DNA from: Halonotius aquaticus
GTDB lineage: Archaea; Halobacteriota; Halobacteria; Halobacteriales; Haloferacaceae
Direction: 5' to 3'
NCBI RefSeq assembly: GCF_003605575.1
Contig: NZ_QKNY01000009.1
Location: 1 to 64,000, forward strand
DNA: 64,000 bases
The notes under the pieces are model-generated. The model did no database searches, had not been told where the DNA came from, and saw nothing but the letters and a program-made list of their open reading frames with translations. Positions 1 through 8,556 of the stretch are shown in pieces. The position numbers and the translations under genes were made by a program. Within the stretch, counting starts at the first letter, position 1. Every line of letters starts with the position of its first letter.

Positions 1-402
1 GAGGTTGTTGACGACAAAATTAAGCAAATGTTCCTCCTTTAGCTCGTTGTCAGCTCGGGGTGTTTGCACACCTTCTCCGAGCGGACACTTCTACTAACCC
101 GATGTGATCGACTGAGTATCGCTTTCTGCAGTTCGCAGCTTCACGTTGTCATCGACCGCAGTCACCGCTTGATGCACCGCTATTCGAATTGCTCATCTAA
201 AAGCGACCAGCGCCGCAGGTGACGAGCAACGATTCCCGAGACCGTTCGCGGCGCATCGTAACAGCTTCGTTGACTGGGTGGGATCACGTATGGCTCGACG
301 CTGCAGCAGATGGTGACCAGTAGCCGTGTCGGTTGCTGTGTTGGTGACGCTGACAGACGAAACCAGTAGGATTATATAGAACATAATGATTAATCATGTT
401 GT
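1..402. other. No gene recognised at left edge
   Basis: I see no convincing coding region, RNA gene or repeat here. Short frames on both strands are basic or low-complexity and unlike haloarchaeal proteins. The last 30 bases are AT-rich and hold the TATA-like box of the next gene. It could be an eroded gene whose start lies outside the window, but nothing visible proves this. Confidence 0.5.
370..378 (+). promoter_or_regulatory. TATA-like box for GNAT gene
   Basis: An attatatag-type box lies about 25 bases upstream of the ATG at 403. This is the spacing expected for a leaderless haloarchaeal transcript and supports that start codon. Confidence 0.5.
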
Positions 403-996
403 ATGGGTGAGCCACCTGCGATTGGCTATGAGCGGTGTGAGGGCCGCATGTGCACGTGTTCACGATACTGTCCGCCCCGCTGCCCACGGTTCGTCGACAA
501 GCAGGGCAGTCGCTGGACGGTTCGCCCGGCTCGGAAGGATGATGCCGACAAACTGGCAGCGTTGTATCAGTCCTTCGGTGCGGCCGACCGCACACTGGGG
601 GTCCCACCGGCTGTGGATCACCAACGCCGGGCGTGGATAGAGCGATCGCTTGCAAATGGCCGGAATATCGTCGCCGAGAACCAAGAGCGAGTAGTCGGGC
701 ATGTCTACTATACGCCGGCGGATGCCCCTCGGCCCGAACTAGCCGTGTTCGTTCATCCAGCGTTTCACAACCGCGGCATCGGAACGGAACTGTGTAAGCA
801 TGCAGCGGCCGCCGCGGTGGAAGCTGACTGTGAGGCACTCGAATTACACGTCAGCCAGACCAATCGCGCCGCGATTACCGTGTACCAGCGACTCGGGTTT
901 GAAGTCGTTGACAGAGACCACACCATACAGATGACGCTTCCGCTGCAGGCGCAACGCACAGAGACAGTGGCCACCGAGAGAAACAGACAGTCCTGA
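403..996 (+). CDS. GNAT family N-acetyltransferase with Cys-rich N-terminus
   Basis: This 197-aa protein matches the GNAT fold, which transfers an acetyl group from acetyl-CoA to an amine; the substrate is unknown. The acetyl-CoA loop is visible as HNRGIGTELCKHA around residues 123-135. It is followed by the usual beta-strand, a helix with NRAAITVYQRLGF, and VVDRDHTI. Before the domain, residues 12-28 carry five cysteines in a C-x4-CxC-x3-C-x3-C spacing, which could bind a metal or could be leader sequence if translation starts later, near residue 37. The TATA box at 370-378 favours the ATG at 403. It stands alone, converging on the hydrogenase operon. The GNAT assignment is firm and the role is not. 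Confidence 0.85.
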   Translation: MGEPPAIGYERCEGRMCTCSRYCPPRCPRFVDKQGSRWTVRPARKDDADKLAALYQSFGAADRTLGVPPAVDHQRRAWIERSLANGRNIVAENQERVVGHVYYTPADAPRPELAVFVHPAFHNRGIGTELCKHAAAAAVEADCEALELHVSQTNRAAITVYQRLGFEVVDRDHTIQMTLPLQAQRTETVATERNRQS

Positions 997-1048
997 GTTG
1001 GCTCAAGCCGGTAAGACCATGGTGAAGATATCTCTTCGGCACCGCATC

Positions 1049-3379
1049 TCATCGATTGTCTGCAACAGAGATGTTTCTGGCAGTCGCGACGATGGCTTGT
1101 CCGTATGCGATCCCCCCGTCTCCTGGTGGTACCGCAGCTGGTTGGAGATAGCGACAGTCGCTCGGCTCGACGTGAGTTCGGAGCTGCCGCGAGATGGCAC
1201 CGTTGTAGGCTACCCCGCCGGTAAAGCCGACAGCTCCGACATTCCGCTCGGCAGCCGTGTCGAGCGCGATCGTCGCTAAGCCGCTCGCTAACGCATGTTG
1301 TGCTGTTGCAGCGACATCGGCTGCCGACGCGTCGGCTGTGAGGGCAGCCAGCGATCGGACGAGCGTCTGCACATCGAGGACACGATCGCCAGAGCGTGTC
1401 TTATAGGGGATATCGATCGGCTGCGGGGTTCCGTCGCGTGCGAGCCCTTCCAGCCGCTGGGCGGGTTCACCCTCGTAGGTGCGGCGGTCACAGGCACCGA
1501 CCAACGCGCTCACCGCATCGAGATACCGACCCGCGCTGGTCGTTGTCGGGGCGTTCACCCCGCGTTCAGCCTGCTGGCGGACGACAGCGGCATCATCGCG
1601 GCTTTCGACGGCACCGGTTTCCAGCAACCGGTCGTCGATCCGATCGGTATCCGCAAGCAGCGTCGCTAAGATGCGTGCTGGATATTCGATGGCAACCTCA
1701 CCACCGGGCAGCCCAAACGACGAGAGGCCCCCAACACGTTCGAACCCCTCGTAGGTCACGTCCAACACTTCACCGCCCCAGATAGTGCCGTCCGGGCCGT
1801 AACCGGTGCCATCGGCCACGACCACAATCGCTCGGTTGACGTCGTGTTCGGCACACAGCGCAGCTGCGTGGGCATGATGGTGTTGGACAGCAACTGGGCC
1901 GGCCATCCCATCTGCCGCATACTGTTCGGCCTCCGTCGTCGTCAAGAAGTCGGGATGGCGGTCACAGGCGACGACATCGGGAGAGAGGTTCGTAAGCTCC
2001 TGAAGATGGGTAACCGCGTCACGGTGAAACGCCAGCGTGTTCGGGGAGTCGACAGCACCGATGTGTTGTGAGCTAACGACGCCGTCACTGCCGGCGACTG
2101 CGACCGTCGCATCCCGTTCGGGGCCAACGGCCAGCACGACCGGTGACTCGCCGTCGACACCGGTCGGATTCGGCAGCGTCGTCGGCGTCCAGCCACGTGA
2201 TCGGCGGACGAACCGCGGGGTGTCGTCGACAACGCGTACCACGCTGTCATCACAGCGGGCGACGATCTCACGGTCGTGTCCGACCACGCCATCGACGACA
2301 TCGCCGAGTCGATCCCAGACGCTCTCCGTCGTCGTACACATCGGCTGCCCGGGGCGGTTCGCACTGGTCATCACCACGGGGTCGTCCACGTGGTCGAACA
2401 GCAGGTGGTGCAGGCCAGCGTATGGGGTCATGACCCCAACCGTCGATAGCCCCGGGGCGACGACATCGAGCCACGACGCCGCTGTCGTCGTCTCAAGCAG
2501 CACAATCGGACTGCGGACGTCGGTCAGCAACTCTCGGGCCGTGTTGTCGACCTCGGCGAAGGCTTCGATAGCGTCGACCGACCGAGCCATACACGCGAAG
2601 GGTTTCGCCGGTCGTCCGGTTCGGGCTCGGAGCCGGCCGACTGTCTCGGGGTCAGTCGCGTCACAGACCAGGTGGATGCCGCCGGTGCCTTTGATCGCAA
2701 GGATCGAGCCGTCGGTCAACGCGTCGCCGGCCCGAGCGATGGCGTCGGTGCCTGTCGCCACACACTCAGCACCTGTCGCCACGCACTCGGCGTCGATCTC
2801 GTAGCGAAGCGTCGGCCCACAGTCCGGACACCCGATGGTCTGGGCATGACAGCGACGGCTTGTCGGCGTTTCGTATCGCTCGCGGCAGTCCTCACACAGT
2901 GGGAAGGCGGCCATCGAGGTACGGGCGCGGTCGTACGGCACGTCCTCGACGACAGCAAAGCGCGGGCCGCAGTCGACGCAAGCGGTCGCCCAGTACTCGT
3001 GGTAGCGTGAGTCAGGATCACGGAGGTCGTCGAGACACGCCTCACAGATACCCGTATCCGGCGGTACCGGCGCATCAACGCCCCCGGCGTGCTTGCCGGT
3101 CGAGTCACAGATCTCGAAGCCTTCGACGCCGGTTGGATCGCGCCACTCGACATCGACCGCCTCAACGGTCGAAAGCGGTGGCGGGTCGGTACGAACCGTC
3201 TGGAGTACCTGTTCGATAGCCGCTTGCGGCCCCTCGAAGGCGGCCTCGACAGCACCCCCTGTATTGCGGACGTAGCCAGCGATACCGGCGTCAACGGCCG
3301 TTCGGTAGACAAACGGGCGGAAGCCGACGCCCTGGACTGTCCCTGAAATCTGCACGGCGGCACGACAGCGCTCATCCAT
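1049..3379 (-). CDS. hypF: Carbamoyltransferase HypF, [NiFe]-hydrogenase maturation
   Basis: HypF (776 aa) uses carbamoyl phosphate and ATP to make the thiocarboxamide on HypE that becomes the cyanide ligands of the [NiFe] active site. All family domains appear in order: an N-terminal acylphosphatase domain with GTVQGVGFRPFVYR (residues 13-26); paired zinc fingers with four CxxC motifs (about 105-185); a YrdC-like ATP/carbamoyl domain (about 200-385); and a Kae1-like C-terminal domain with the metal-binding HHHAHAA motif. The length is normal for the family. It is the last gene of the hydrogenase operon. Its ATG lies two bases after the hypB stop, so translation is probably coupled. Confidence 0.97.
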   Translation of the reverse strand: MDERCRAAVQISGTVQGVGFRPFVYRTAVDAGIAGYVRNTGGAVEAAFEGPQAAIEQVLQTVRTDPPPLSTVEAVDVEWRDPTGVEGFEICDSTGKHAGGVDAPVPPDTGICEACLDDLRDPDSRYHEYWATACVDCGPRFAVVEDVPYDRARTSMAAFPLCEDCRERYETPTSRRCHAQTIGCPDCGPTLRYEIDAECVATGAECVATGTDAIARAGDALTDGSILAIKGTGGIHLVCDATDPETVGRLRARTGRPAKPFACMARSVDAIEAFAEVDNTARELLTDVRSPIVLLETTTAASWLDVVAPGLSTVGVMTPYAGLHHLLFDHVDDPVVMTSANRPGQPMCTTTESVWDRLGDVVDGVVGHDREIVARCDDSVVRVVDDTPRFVRRSRGWTPTTLPNPTGVDGESPVVLAVGPERDATVAVAGSDGVVSSQHIGAVDSPNTLAFHRDAVTHLQELTNLSPDVVACDRHPDFLTTTEAEQYAADGMAGPVAVQHHHAHAAALCAEHDVNRAIVVVADGTGYGPDGTIWGGEVLDVTYEGFERVGGLSSFGLPGGEVAIEYPARILATLLADTDRIDDRLLETGAVESRDDAAVVRQQAERGVNAPTTTSAGRYLDAVSALVGACDRRTYEGEPAQRLEGLARDGTPQPIDIPYKTRSGDRVLDVQTLVRSLAALTADASAADVAATAQHALASGLATIALDTAAERNVGAVGFTGGVAYNGAISRQLRTHVEPSDCRYLQPAAVPPGDGGIAYGQAIVATARNISVADNR

Positions 3380-3381
3380 CG

Positions 3382-4179
3382 TCAGTGGTGGGCGTGGTCG
3401 TGTCCGGCGGCGCGCACGTCGGTGAGAAACGACGCCACCGCGTCGAGTCCGTCGCCGTCGCGGCCGTTCGTTCGGAACACGTCCATCTCGGGGGCAACAT
3501 CGGCGATGTCCGACGCCATCCGGTCGATATCAGCACCCACGGCATCGGCAATGTCGATCTTGTTGATCACGGCGGCATCACAGGCCTCGAACAACAGCGG
3601 GTGTTTGCGAACCACGTCGTCGCCCTCGGTCGTACTCACGACGAGTACCCGGGCCTGTGCACCGAGTGGGAAGTCAGCCGGACACACCATGTTCCCGACG
3701 TTCTCGACGTACAACCGGTCGAGTGCGTTGAGGTCGAGATCGGTGAGCGCATCTCCAAGCAGCCCGGGATCGAGATGGCACTCCTTGCCTGTCGTGACGT
3801 TGGCAACGTCGACGTCGTGCGTGCGGAATCGACGTGCATCGTCGTCGCCGGCCACGTCGCCGACGACGACGCCGATGGCTTCGTCCGACGGCGCGCGCTC
3901 GATCAGGTGTTCGATCAGGGTCGTCTTGCCGCTCCCGGTGGCACCGAGAAACTCGACGACTGACACGTCGTGGTCGTGAACCAGCCGCTCGTGGAGGGCA
4001 CGCGCCTGCTCGCGGTATTGGGCGAGCACGTCGTCGCTCATGTCGGTTCCATCGGCGTCGTCACCGTGACCGAACCGATGGGCGCGGGCGACCGGGAGCG
4101 GATTCTTGCGGCGCAGGACGCGGCGGAGTCGATGGATCGGGAATCGATGCGACCGTCGTGGGTGGGTGAACAGTGTCAT
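3382..4179 (-). CDS. hypB: Hydrogenase nickel incorporation GTPase HypB
   Basis: HypB is a SIMIBI-class GTPase that, with HypA, delivers nickel to the immature large subunit. The P-loop GATGSGKTT, the metal/G2 region with TGKECHLD, the VENVGN segment, STTEGDD and the guanine-specificity motif NKID are all present. The C-terminus ends in a short His tail (HDHAHH). Two starts compete. The ATG at 4179 overlaps the hypA stop (ATGA) and has a GGGAG ribosome-binding-like sequence seven bases upstream, but it adds 46 very basic residues unlike this acidic proteome. The ATG at 4041 gives a 219-aa protein beginning MSDDVLAQYREQ, which matches the usual archaeal HypB N-terminus. I give the longer form. 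The function is certain, the start is not. Confidence 0.93.
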   Translation of the reverse strand: MTLFTHPRRSHRFPIHRLRRVLRRKNPLPVARAHRFGHGDDADGTDMSDDVLAQYREQARALHERLVHDHDVSVVEFLGATGSGKTTLIEHLIERAPSDEAIGVVVGDVAGDDDARRFRTHDVDVANVTTGKECHLDPGLLGDALTDLDLNALDRLYVENVGNMVCPADFPLGAQARVLVVSTTEGDDVVRKHPLLFEACDAAVINKIDIADAVGADIDRMASDIADVAPEMDVFRTNGRDGDGLDAVASFLTDVRAAGHDHAHH

Positions 4180-4568
4180 GTGTGAACTCCCTCGTTGCAT
4201 TCTGGGGCATCCGGAACGGTGATCGACGCCAGCCGACACTCCTTGCCGCTGGTGAACTCGACGCTCGACCCGCAGTCGGGACAGCGCGCCGTCGGCACCC
4301 GGCCGGCCGTCGCCCCGAACGACGGCGGCTCACCGGCCCAGCCACAGTCACAGGCCGCCTGTGGGTCGACCGACTCGATCTCGACTGTCAGGTCGGAATC
4401 CCCCCGGGTTTCGGCGACAGTTTCGAGACAAAACCGTAACTGGGTGGGATTGACGTGTGTTGCCACCCCGAGCTCGACGGTCAGCGTCTCGACGGTGTCG
4501 GCCCCGTGGTCGGCTGCGGCCTCGCTGGCGCGGGCGAGCAGTTCCTCGGCGACACTGAGTTCATGCAT
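4176..4568 (-). CDS. hypA: Hydrogenase nickel metallochaperone HypA
   Basis: HypA (130 aa) binds nickel through its N-terminal MHE motif, which is present here as MHELSVAEEL, and hands it to the large subunit together with HypB. The structural zinc site is visible as CDC around residue 73 and CPDC about 20 residues later. Length is slightly above the usual 110-120 aa because of a short acidic tail. The stop overlaps the possible hypB ATG, and the start lies two bases after the hypE stop. Both fit tight co-translation in the hyp operon. Confidence 0.96.
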   Translation of the reverse strand: MHELSVAEELLARASEAAADHGADTVETLTVELGVATHVNPTQLRFCLETVAETRGDSDLTVEIESVDPQAACDCGWAGEPPSFGATAGRVPTARCPDCGSSVEFTSGKECRLASITVPDAPECNEGVHT

Positions 4569-4570
4569 TA

Positions 4571-5605
4571 TCAGCAGATTCGTGGGAGCTGTTCGCCCTC
4601 CGGTTCGCTCAGATAGCGACGCCCGAAGCCGGTATCGAGGACGACCCGCCCGGTGTGTTCGTCGGTCACCTCGCCGATCACCGCGGCATCGGCCCCGACG
4701 GACGTGGCCTGCAGGGCATCGACGACGGCGTCGGCGTCAGCCGCGTCCACGCCGAAGACGACTTCTCCCTCGTTGGCCACGTCGAAGGGATCGATCCCGA
4801 GGAGTTCGCCCGCCGCCGACACCGCGTCGTGCACCGGCACGGCTGGTTCGTCGACAACGATTCCAGCGGCGCCCTTCGTCGCCATCTCGTTGAGTGCGGT
4901 CGCAAGCCCGCCGCGCGTCGGATCCTTCATGGCCGTGATCGTGCCCGCATCGAGTGCCGCAGCAACAGCGTCGTTGACCGGGGCGACATCGCTGCGAAGC
5001 TCGCCATCGATATCGAACCCCTCGCGTTCGGCCAGCAGCGTGATGCCGTGATCACCGACGGCCCCTGAGAGGACGAGCTTGTCGCCCGGTGAGAGACCAG
5101 CATCCGGCACATGCGCACCCTGTGGGATGACGCCGACGCCCGTCGTGTTGATGACGACGCCGTCGACCTCGCCGCTGCCCATGACTTTCGTATCGCCGGT
5201 CGTGATCGCACAGCCGGCGGCCTCGCAGGTCGCCTCCATCGAATCAAGGATGTCCTCAAGCAACTCGACGGATGTGCCTGCCTCAACGATAAGCGAGCAG
5301 GTCAGCGAGAGCGGCTCGGTCGCGCCCATCACCGCCAGATCGTTGACGGTGCCCGCGACGGCCAGGCGGCCGATGTCGCCACCCGGAAACGAAAGCGGCG
5401 ACACGACGTGGCTGTCGGTCGTGACGACCACTGATCGATCATCGATCTCGTGAACCGCACCGTCGTCGAGGGCGTCCAATCCGACCGCAAGATCGTCGCC
5501 CGCGCCGTTTTGGGCAAATCTGGAGACGACGCTGTCTTCCAGAAACGCACGGGTCTTACCGGTGCCCGCGCCGTGGGCAACGGTCACCGTGTCGTCGTCG
5601 CTCAT
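4571..5605 (-). CDS. hypE: Hydrogenase maturation protein HypE (carbamoyl dehydratase)
   Basis: HypE (344 aa) dehydrates the carbamoyl group placed on its C-terminal cysteine by HypF, forming thiocyanate that becomes the CN ligands. The essential C-terminal cysteine is present: the protein ends PRIC. The PurM/AIR-synthase-like ATP-binding fold is recognisable from TTDSHVVSPLSFPGGDIGRL, the GDTKVMGSGEVDGVVINTT segment and MKDPTRGGLATALNEM. The start at 5605 is chosen because its ATG overlaps the hypD stop as ATGA. An upstream in-frame ATG would add 30 basic residues inside hypD and is rejected. Confidence 0.96.
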   Translation of the reverse strand: MSDDDTVTVAHGAGTGKTRAFLEDSVVSRFAQNGAGDDLAVGLDALDDGAVHEIDDRSVVVTTDSHVVSPLSFPGGDIGRLAVAGTVNDLAVMGATEPLSLTCSLIVEAGTSVELLEDILDSMEATCEAAGCAITTGDTKVMGSGEVDGVVINTTGVGVIPQGAHVPDAGLSPGDKLVLSGAVGDHGITLLAEREGFDIDGELRSDVAPVNDAVAAALDAGTITAMKDPTRGGLATALNEMATKGAAGIVVDEPAVPVHDAVSAAGELLGIDPFDVANEGEVVFGVDAADADAVVDALQATSVGADAAVIGEVTDEHTGRVVLDTGFGRRYLSEPEGEQLPRIC

Positions 5606-6744
5606 AGATCGGGCTCGCCCCCGTATTCGTGCCAGATCTTGCAGGTGCCTTCGTCGGAGACCATACACGCACCGACCGGATTCGACGGCGTGCACTCCTC
5701 GCCGAACAGCTCACACCCCTCGGGGGAGGCCGTGCCGGCCATGATATCCCCACAGATGCACTGTTCGGTGAGTGGATCTCCAGCCCCGTCGACAGCGTCG
5801 ATATCGAACTGGGCTCGGGCGCTGTGATCGGCGTAGGCCTCCCGCAACACGAAGTTGGCGTCCGGGATCTCGGCGATCCCGCGCCACTCGCCGGACGTGA
5901 GCGTGAACACGTCGTCGATGGCGGCCATCGCCGCCTCGTTGCCCTCCCGGGAGACACACCGCGGATAGGCGTTGTCGAGACCTCCCTCGCCGGCCTCGAT
6001 GAACTCCAGGATGCGCCGGACGCCGTAGAGTACGTCCAGCGGTTCGAACCCGCCGACGACGACTGGGAGATCGTACTCGTCGACGAACTCCTCAAACAGC
6101 CCGTACCCCGTGATGGTCGCGGCGTGGCCGGCGGCGAGAAACGCATCGACATCCGTCTCGGGCATCTCCGCGACGACTTCCATCGCCGGCGGGACGTACT
6201 TGTGCGCCGAGAGCACGGAGAAGTTCTCGGGTGGATCGGCCTGAAGGACGGCTGCGGTGGGTGCGGCGGTTGTCTCGAATCCCGTGGCGAAAAAGACCAC
6301 GTCCTCATCTGGGTTGGTTTCGGCGAGTTCGACGGCCTCGCTGGCGCTGTAGACGACCTCGACCGACGCCCCCTCGGCTTTGGCATCGGCGAGGCTTTTG
6401 ACGGTGCCTGGCACGCGAAACATGTCGCCGTACGTTGCGACCGTTTTGCCAGCCTCCGCTAGCGCGACCGCCTCGTCGACCTCGGGCATGTTCGTCACAC
6501 AGACCGGACACCCCGGCCCCATCGTCACTGAAAGGGCGTCGGGAAGCATGCTTCGCAGGCCGAACTTCGCGATGACCTGCTCGTGGCTCCCACAGACGTG
6601 CATGATCTCGACGGGCTCGTCGATGCGCTCCATCTGAGCCGCGATGTCGTCGGCGAGTTCGTCGGCAACCTCCGGGTCTCGAAACTGGAGGTCGGCAGCC
6701 CCGCCGTCGCCCGCATCGCTGGCGACCGGCTCGCTAGTCGTCAT
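5602..6744 (-). CDS. hypD: Hydrogenase maturation protein HypD
   Basis: HypD (380 aa) is the iron-sulfur scaffold on which the Fe(CN)2CO unit is assembled with HypC and HypE. Diagnostic motifs are visible: HVCGSHE near residue 49, GPGCPVCVT, ATGFETTAAPTA, and the C-terminal cysteine cluster with CICGDIMAG, GCELFGEEC and GACMVSDEGTC that holds the [4Fe-4S] cluster and redox thiols. The start at 6744 begins MTTSEPVAS. The same frame stays open another 100 codons upstream, but that stretch is Ser/Arg-rich shadow of hypC. The coding region overlaps the end of hypC by 11 bases. Confidence 0.96.
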   Translation of the reverse strand: MTTSEPVASDAGDGGAADLQFRDPEVADELADDIAAQMERIDEPVEIMHVCGSHEQVIAKFGLRSMLPDALSVTMGPGCPVCVTNMPEVDEAVALAEAGKTVATYGDMFRVPGTVKSLADAKAEGASVEVVYSASEAVELAETNPDEDVVFFATGFETTAAPTAAVLQADPPENFSVLSAHKYVPPAMEVVAEMPETDVDAFLAAGHAATITGYGLFEEFVDEYDLPVVVGGFEPLDVLYGVRRILEFIEAGEGGLDNAYPRCVSREGNEAAMAAIDDVFTLTSGEWRGIAEIPDANFVLREAYADHSARAQFDIDAVDGAGDPLTEQCICGDIMAGTASPEGCELFGEECTPSNPVGACMVSDEGTCKIWHEYGGEPDL

Positions 6745-7054
6745 CGCCGCCCTCCGGTTCGACAGCCGCTTGCTCGCCGCCGAGGTCGATGTCGGCACCG
6801 CGGGGCGCGCCGATCTCGTCGAGGGCCTCCTCGGCGTCATCGCCGAACAGCGATTCGTAGATGGCGATGGTTTCCTCGACCTCCTGTTCGGGGATCTTCC
6901 GGATGGCGAACCCTGCGTGGTTGAGGATATAATCGCCGACATCGACGGCGTCACCGACCACATCGAGCCGGACGCGCCGTTCGACACCCCAGAAATCGGC
7001 GACTGCCTCGTGGTCGTCGATCTCGACGATCTCGCCGGGGACACCGAGACACAT
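6734..7054 (-). CDS. hypC: Hydrogenase assembly chaperone HypC
   Basis: HypC (106 aa) is the small chaperone that carries the Fe(CN)2CO unit from HypD to the large subunit through its cysteine at position 2. The invariant MCLGVPG N-terminus is present, followed by the OB-fold-like body with VGDYILNHAGFAIRKI. An acidic tail of about 30 residues extends beyond the usual 75-90 aa. Its ATG overlaps the stop codon of the upstream 59-aa zinc-finger gene (TGATG). Confidence 0.96.
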   Translation of the reverse strand: MCLGVPGEIVEIDDHEAVADFWGVERRVRLDVVGDAVDVGDYILNHAGFAIRKIPEQEVEETIAIYESLFGDDAEEALDEIGAPRGADIDLGGEQAAVEPEGGDDD

Positions 7055-7233
7055 CAGCGCTCACCTCCAGGGCCCTCGCTGCCGGCCTGCGCACCGATGA
7101 GCTCCGGATCGCCCGGCAACAGGCGGTCTGGCCGGAAGAACCCCTTGACATGGTGGTCGTCGGCCTCATGGGCGTCGATTGCTCCTTTCTCGATCTCTTC
7201 CTCACAGTCCGTGCAGTACCAGGTTCCGTTCAT
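7054..7233 (-). CDS. 59-aa zinc-finger-like protein in hydrogenase operon
   Basis: This small frame starts MNGTWYCTDCEEEIEK and ends GPGGER. It has one CxxC pair (residues 7 and 10) and, about 15 residues later, H22 and an HH pair (27-28), which together could make a Cys2His2 zinc site. I do not recognise a named family. Its position argues strongly that it is translated. The ATG overlaps the stop of the upstream protease gene (ATGA), and its own stop overlaps the hypC ATG (TGATG). The codon usage is GC-rich like its neighbours. In some bacterial hydrogenase operons small rubredoxin-like or HupH/HypX-type accessory proteins occupy this position, but homology to them is not visible. Confidence 0.75.
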   Translation of the reverse strand: MNGTWYCTDCEEEIEKGAIDAHEADDHHVKGFFRPDRLLPGDPELIGAQAGSEGPGGER

Positions 7234-7727
7234 AGTGGTGTGTTGAGTCGTGTGGTAATGTGTGAGACAAGCTCGGGGAGTGCGTCCGAAACGGGGTCGG
7301 ACAGCTCTAACCCCGGCTCAAGGACGGCCGGCACCACGCCGACGAGTTCAACCGTCTCAGGGAGGTCGTAGGCGGCGTCGCCGACCGCGAGCGCGTCGCT
7401 AAAGCTAAAATCGTGCATGGTCACCTCCGGCGGGGTCTCGCCGGGGTCGTCGTAGCGAAACGTCCGGACACACCCCGGTTCGTCGTCAACCGCGAGTGCG
7501 TCGACGACGATCGCTCGGTCGCTTCCGCTCATCGCTTCGAGGGCCAGAAACGCGGTCGTGCCGGCGTGGCTCACCGTCGTCCCTGGTGGCAGCGATCGCT
7601 CCCGTAAGGCCTCGATAGCGTGGAAGCCGACGCCGTCGTCGCGCATGACGCGGCTTCCGACGCCGACGACGGCCTGGCTGGTCGGCAGCTCGGCCGTTCC
7701 GACCTCACCCGTCGTCGTCATCGTCAC
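7230..7727 (-). CDS. hyaD: Hydrogenase maturation endopeptidase (peptidase M52, HyaD/HycI family)
   Basis: This 165-aa protein belongs to the nickel-dependent proteases that remove the C-terminal extension of the large subunit after metal insertion. The N-terminal signature is present as GVGSRVMRDDGVGFHAIEAL, where most homologues have G-[IV]-G-N; the Asn is Ser here. The second metal-site acid lies in VVDALAVDD and the third ligand region in MHDFSFSDAL. The frame overlaps the end of the cytochrome b gene by 23 bases, and its stop overlaps the ATG of the small zinc-finger gene. With a single large subunit in the operon, its substrate is presumably the adjacent HyaB-like protein. Confidence 0.92.
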   Translation of the reverse strand: MTMTTTGEVGTAELPTSQAVVGVGSRVMRDDGVGFHAIEALRERSLPPGTTVSHAGTTAFLALEAMSGSDRAIVVDALAVDDEPGCVRTFRYDDPGETPPEVTMHDFSFSDALAVGDAAYDLPETVELVGVVPAVLEPGLELSDPVSDALPELVSHITTRLNTPL

Positions 7728-8556
7728 CTCCGAGCACGTAGGCGTCTATGTCGCCGAACAACATCGATCTGAGCGTCTCCCGGTTGCTGGGCAGCAGCGC
7801 GAAATACACGTGGCCCAGCACCATCGACACGACGATGAAAAACACGAACAGGTGGATCTGCTTGAGCAGGACGATGTTCAGCCAGCCATCCAGAAAGCCG
7901 AGCAGTTCGATCCACCAGGCCGGATCCGACCGCATCTCGGCGTACATTCCGAACCCGGTCACCACGAGGACGGCAAATAGGATGTTGATCCACCAGAAGA
8001 AGGTTTTCTGCATCGGGTGGTAGGCGACCCAATCACCCTCCGCCTCGTCGTACGTCTGGCGGGCGTCGTGATACCCCGGGATGTAGGATTTCAGCCCGAC
8101 AAACGCCTGGGCAACACGAATCGAGACGCGGATATCGGCGAGTTCGGCCAGTTGCCGGTGGCCATCGACATAGACGTGATACAGCGGGAAGAGAACGAAC
8201 AGGACGGCCATCAACAGGATGCCAGCCCAGAGATGCAGACCGAAAGCGATGTAGTAGCCGTCCCACGGCACGATGTTCAGTGGGCCATACGTGCCCGTCC
8301 AGATGGCGTACCCCGTTCCCATGAGGATGAACATCAACAGTGCCTGCGTCCAGTGGGAGAGGCGTGCGCCCAGCCCGTGACGCTCGACTGAGACCCGCCC
8401 TTTCATCGCCTGAATCCGGCTGTACCGGTCGTCGGCCGCCTCAGGCGACCGTAATACCGACCGTAGGAGCCCGAGCAGCTGGGCACTGATCCTGGATTCG
8501 GCCGCCGTCTCGCCGGGCGGGTTGCTGTCGGCGGCCTCCGGGTCGGAGGTCGTCAT
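7705..8556 (-). CDS. hyaC: Cytochrome b subunit of [NiFe]-hydrogenase
   Basis: This 283-aa membrane protein belongs to the cytochrome b561/Ni-hydrogenase b-type family. It takes electrons from the hydrogenase small subunit and reduces quinone, probably menaquinone in haloarchaea. Four hydrophobic segments are visible (about residues 68-86, 102-128, 184-204 and 228-256). Histidines suited to bind two b hemes lie at H68 (LSHW), H108 (GLHLW), H235 (KQIHLF) and H249 (LGHVYF). A soluble N-terminal extension of about 55 residues precedes the first helix. The C-terminus is a run of Asp/Gly. The stop overlaps the protease gene, and the start overlaps the large-subunit stop by four bases. Confidence 0.93.
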   Translation of the reverse strand: MTTSDPEAADSNPPGETAAESRISAQLLGLLRSVLRSPEAADDRYSRIQAMKGRVSVERHGLGARLSHWTQALLMFILMGTGYAIWTGTYGPLNIVPWDGYYIAFGLHLWAGILLMAVLFVLFPLYHVYVDGHRQLAELADIRVSIRVAQAFVGLKSYIPGYHDARQTYDEAEGDWVAYHPMQKTFFWWINILFAVLVVTGFGMYAEMRSDPAWWIELLGFLDGWLNIVLLKQIHLFVFFIVVSMVLGHVYFALLPSNRETLRSMLFGDIDAYVLGGDDDDDG

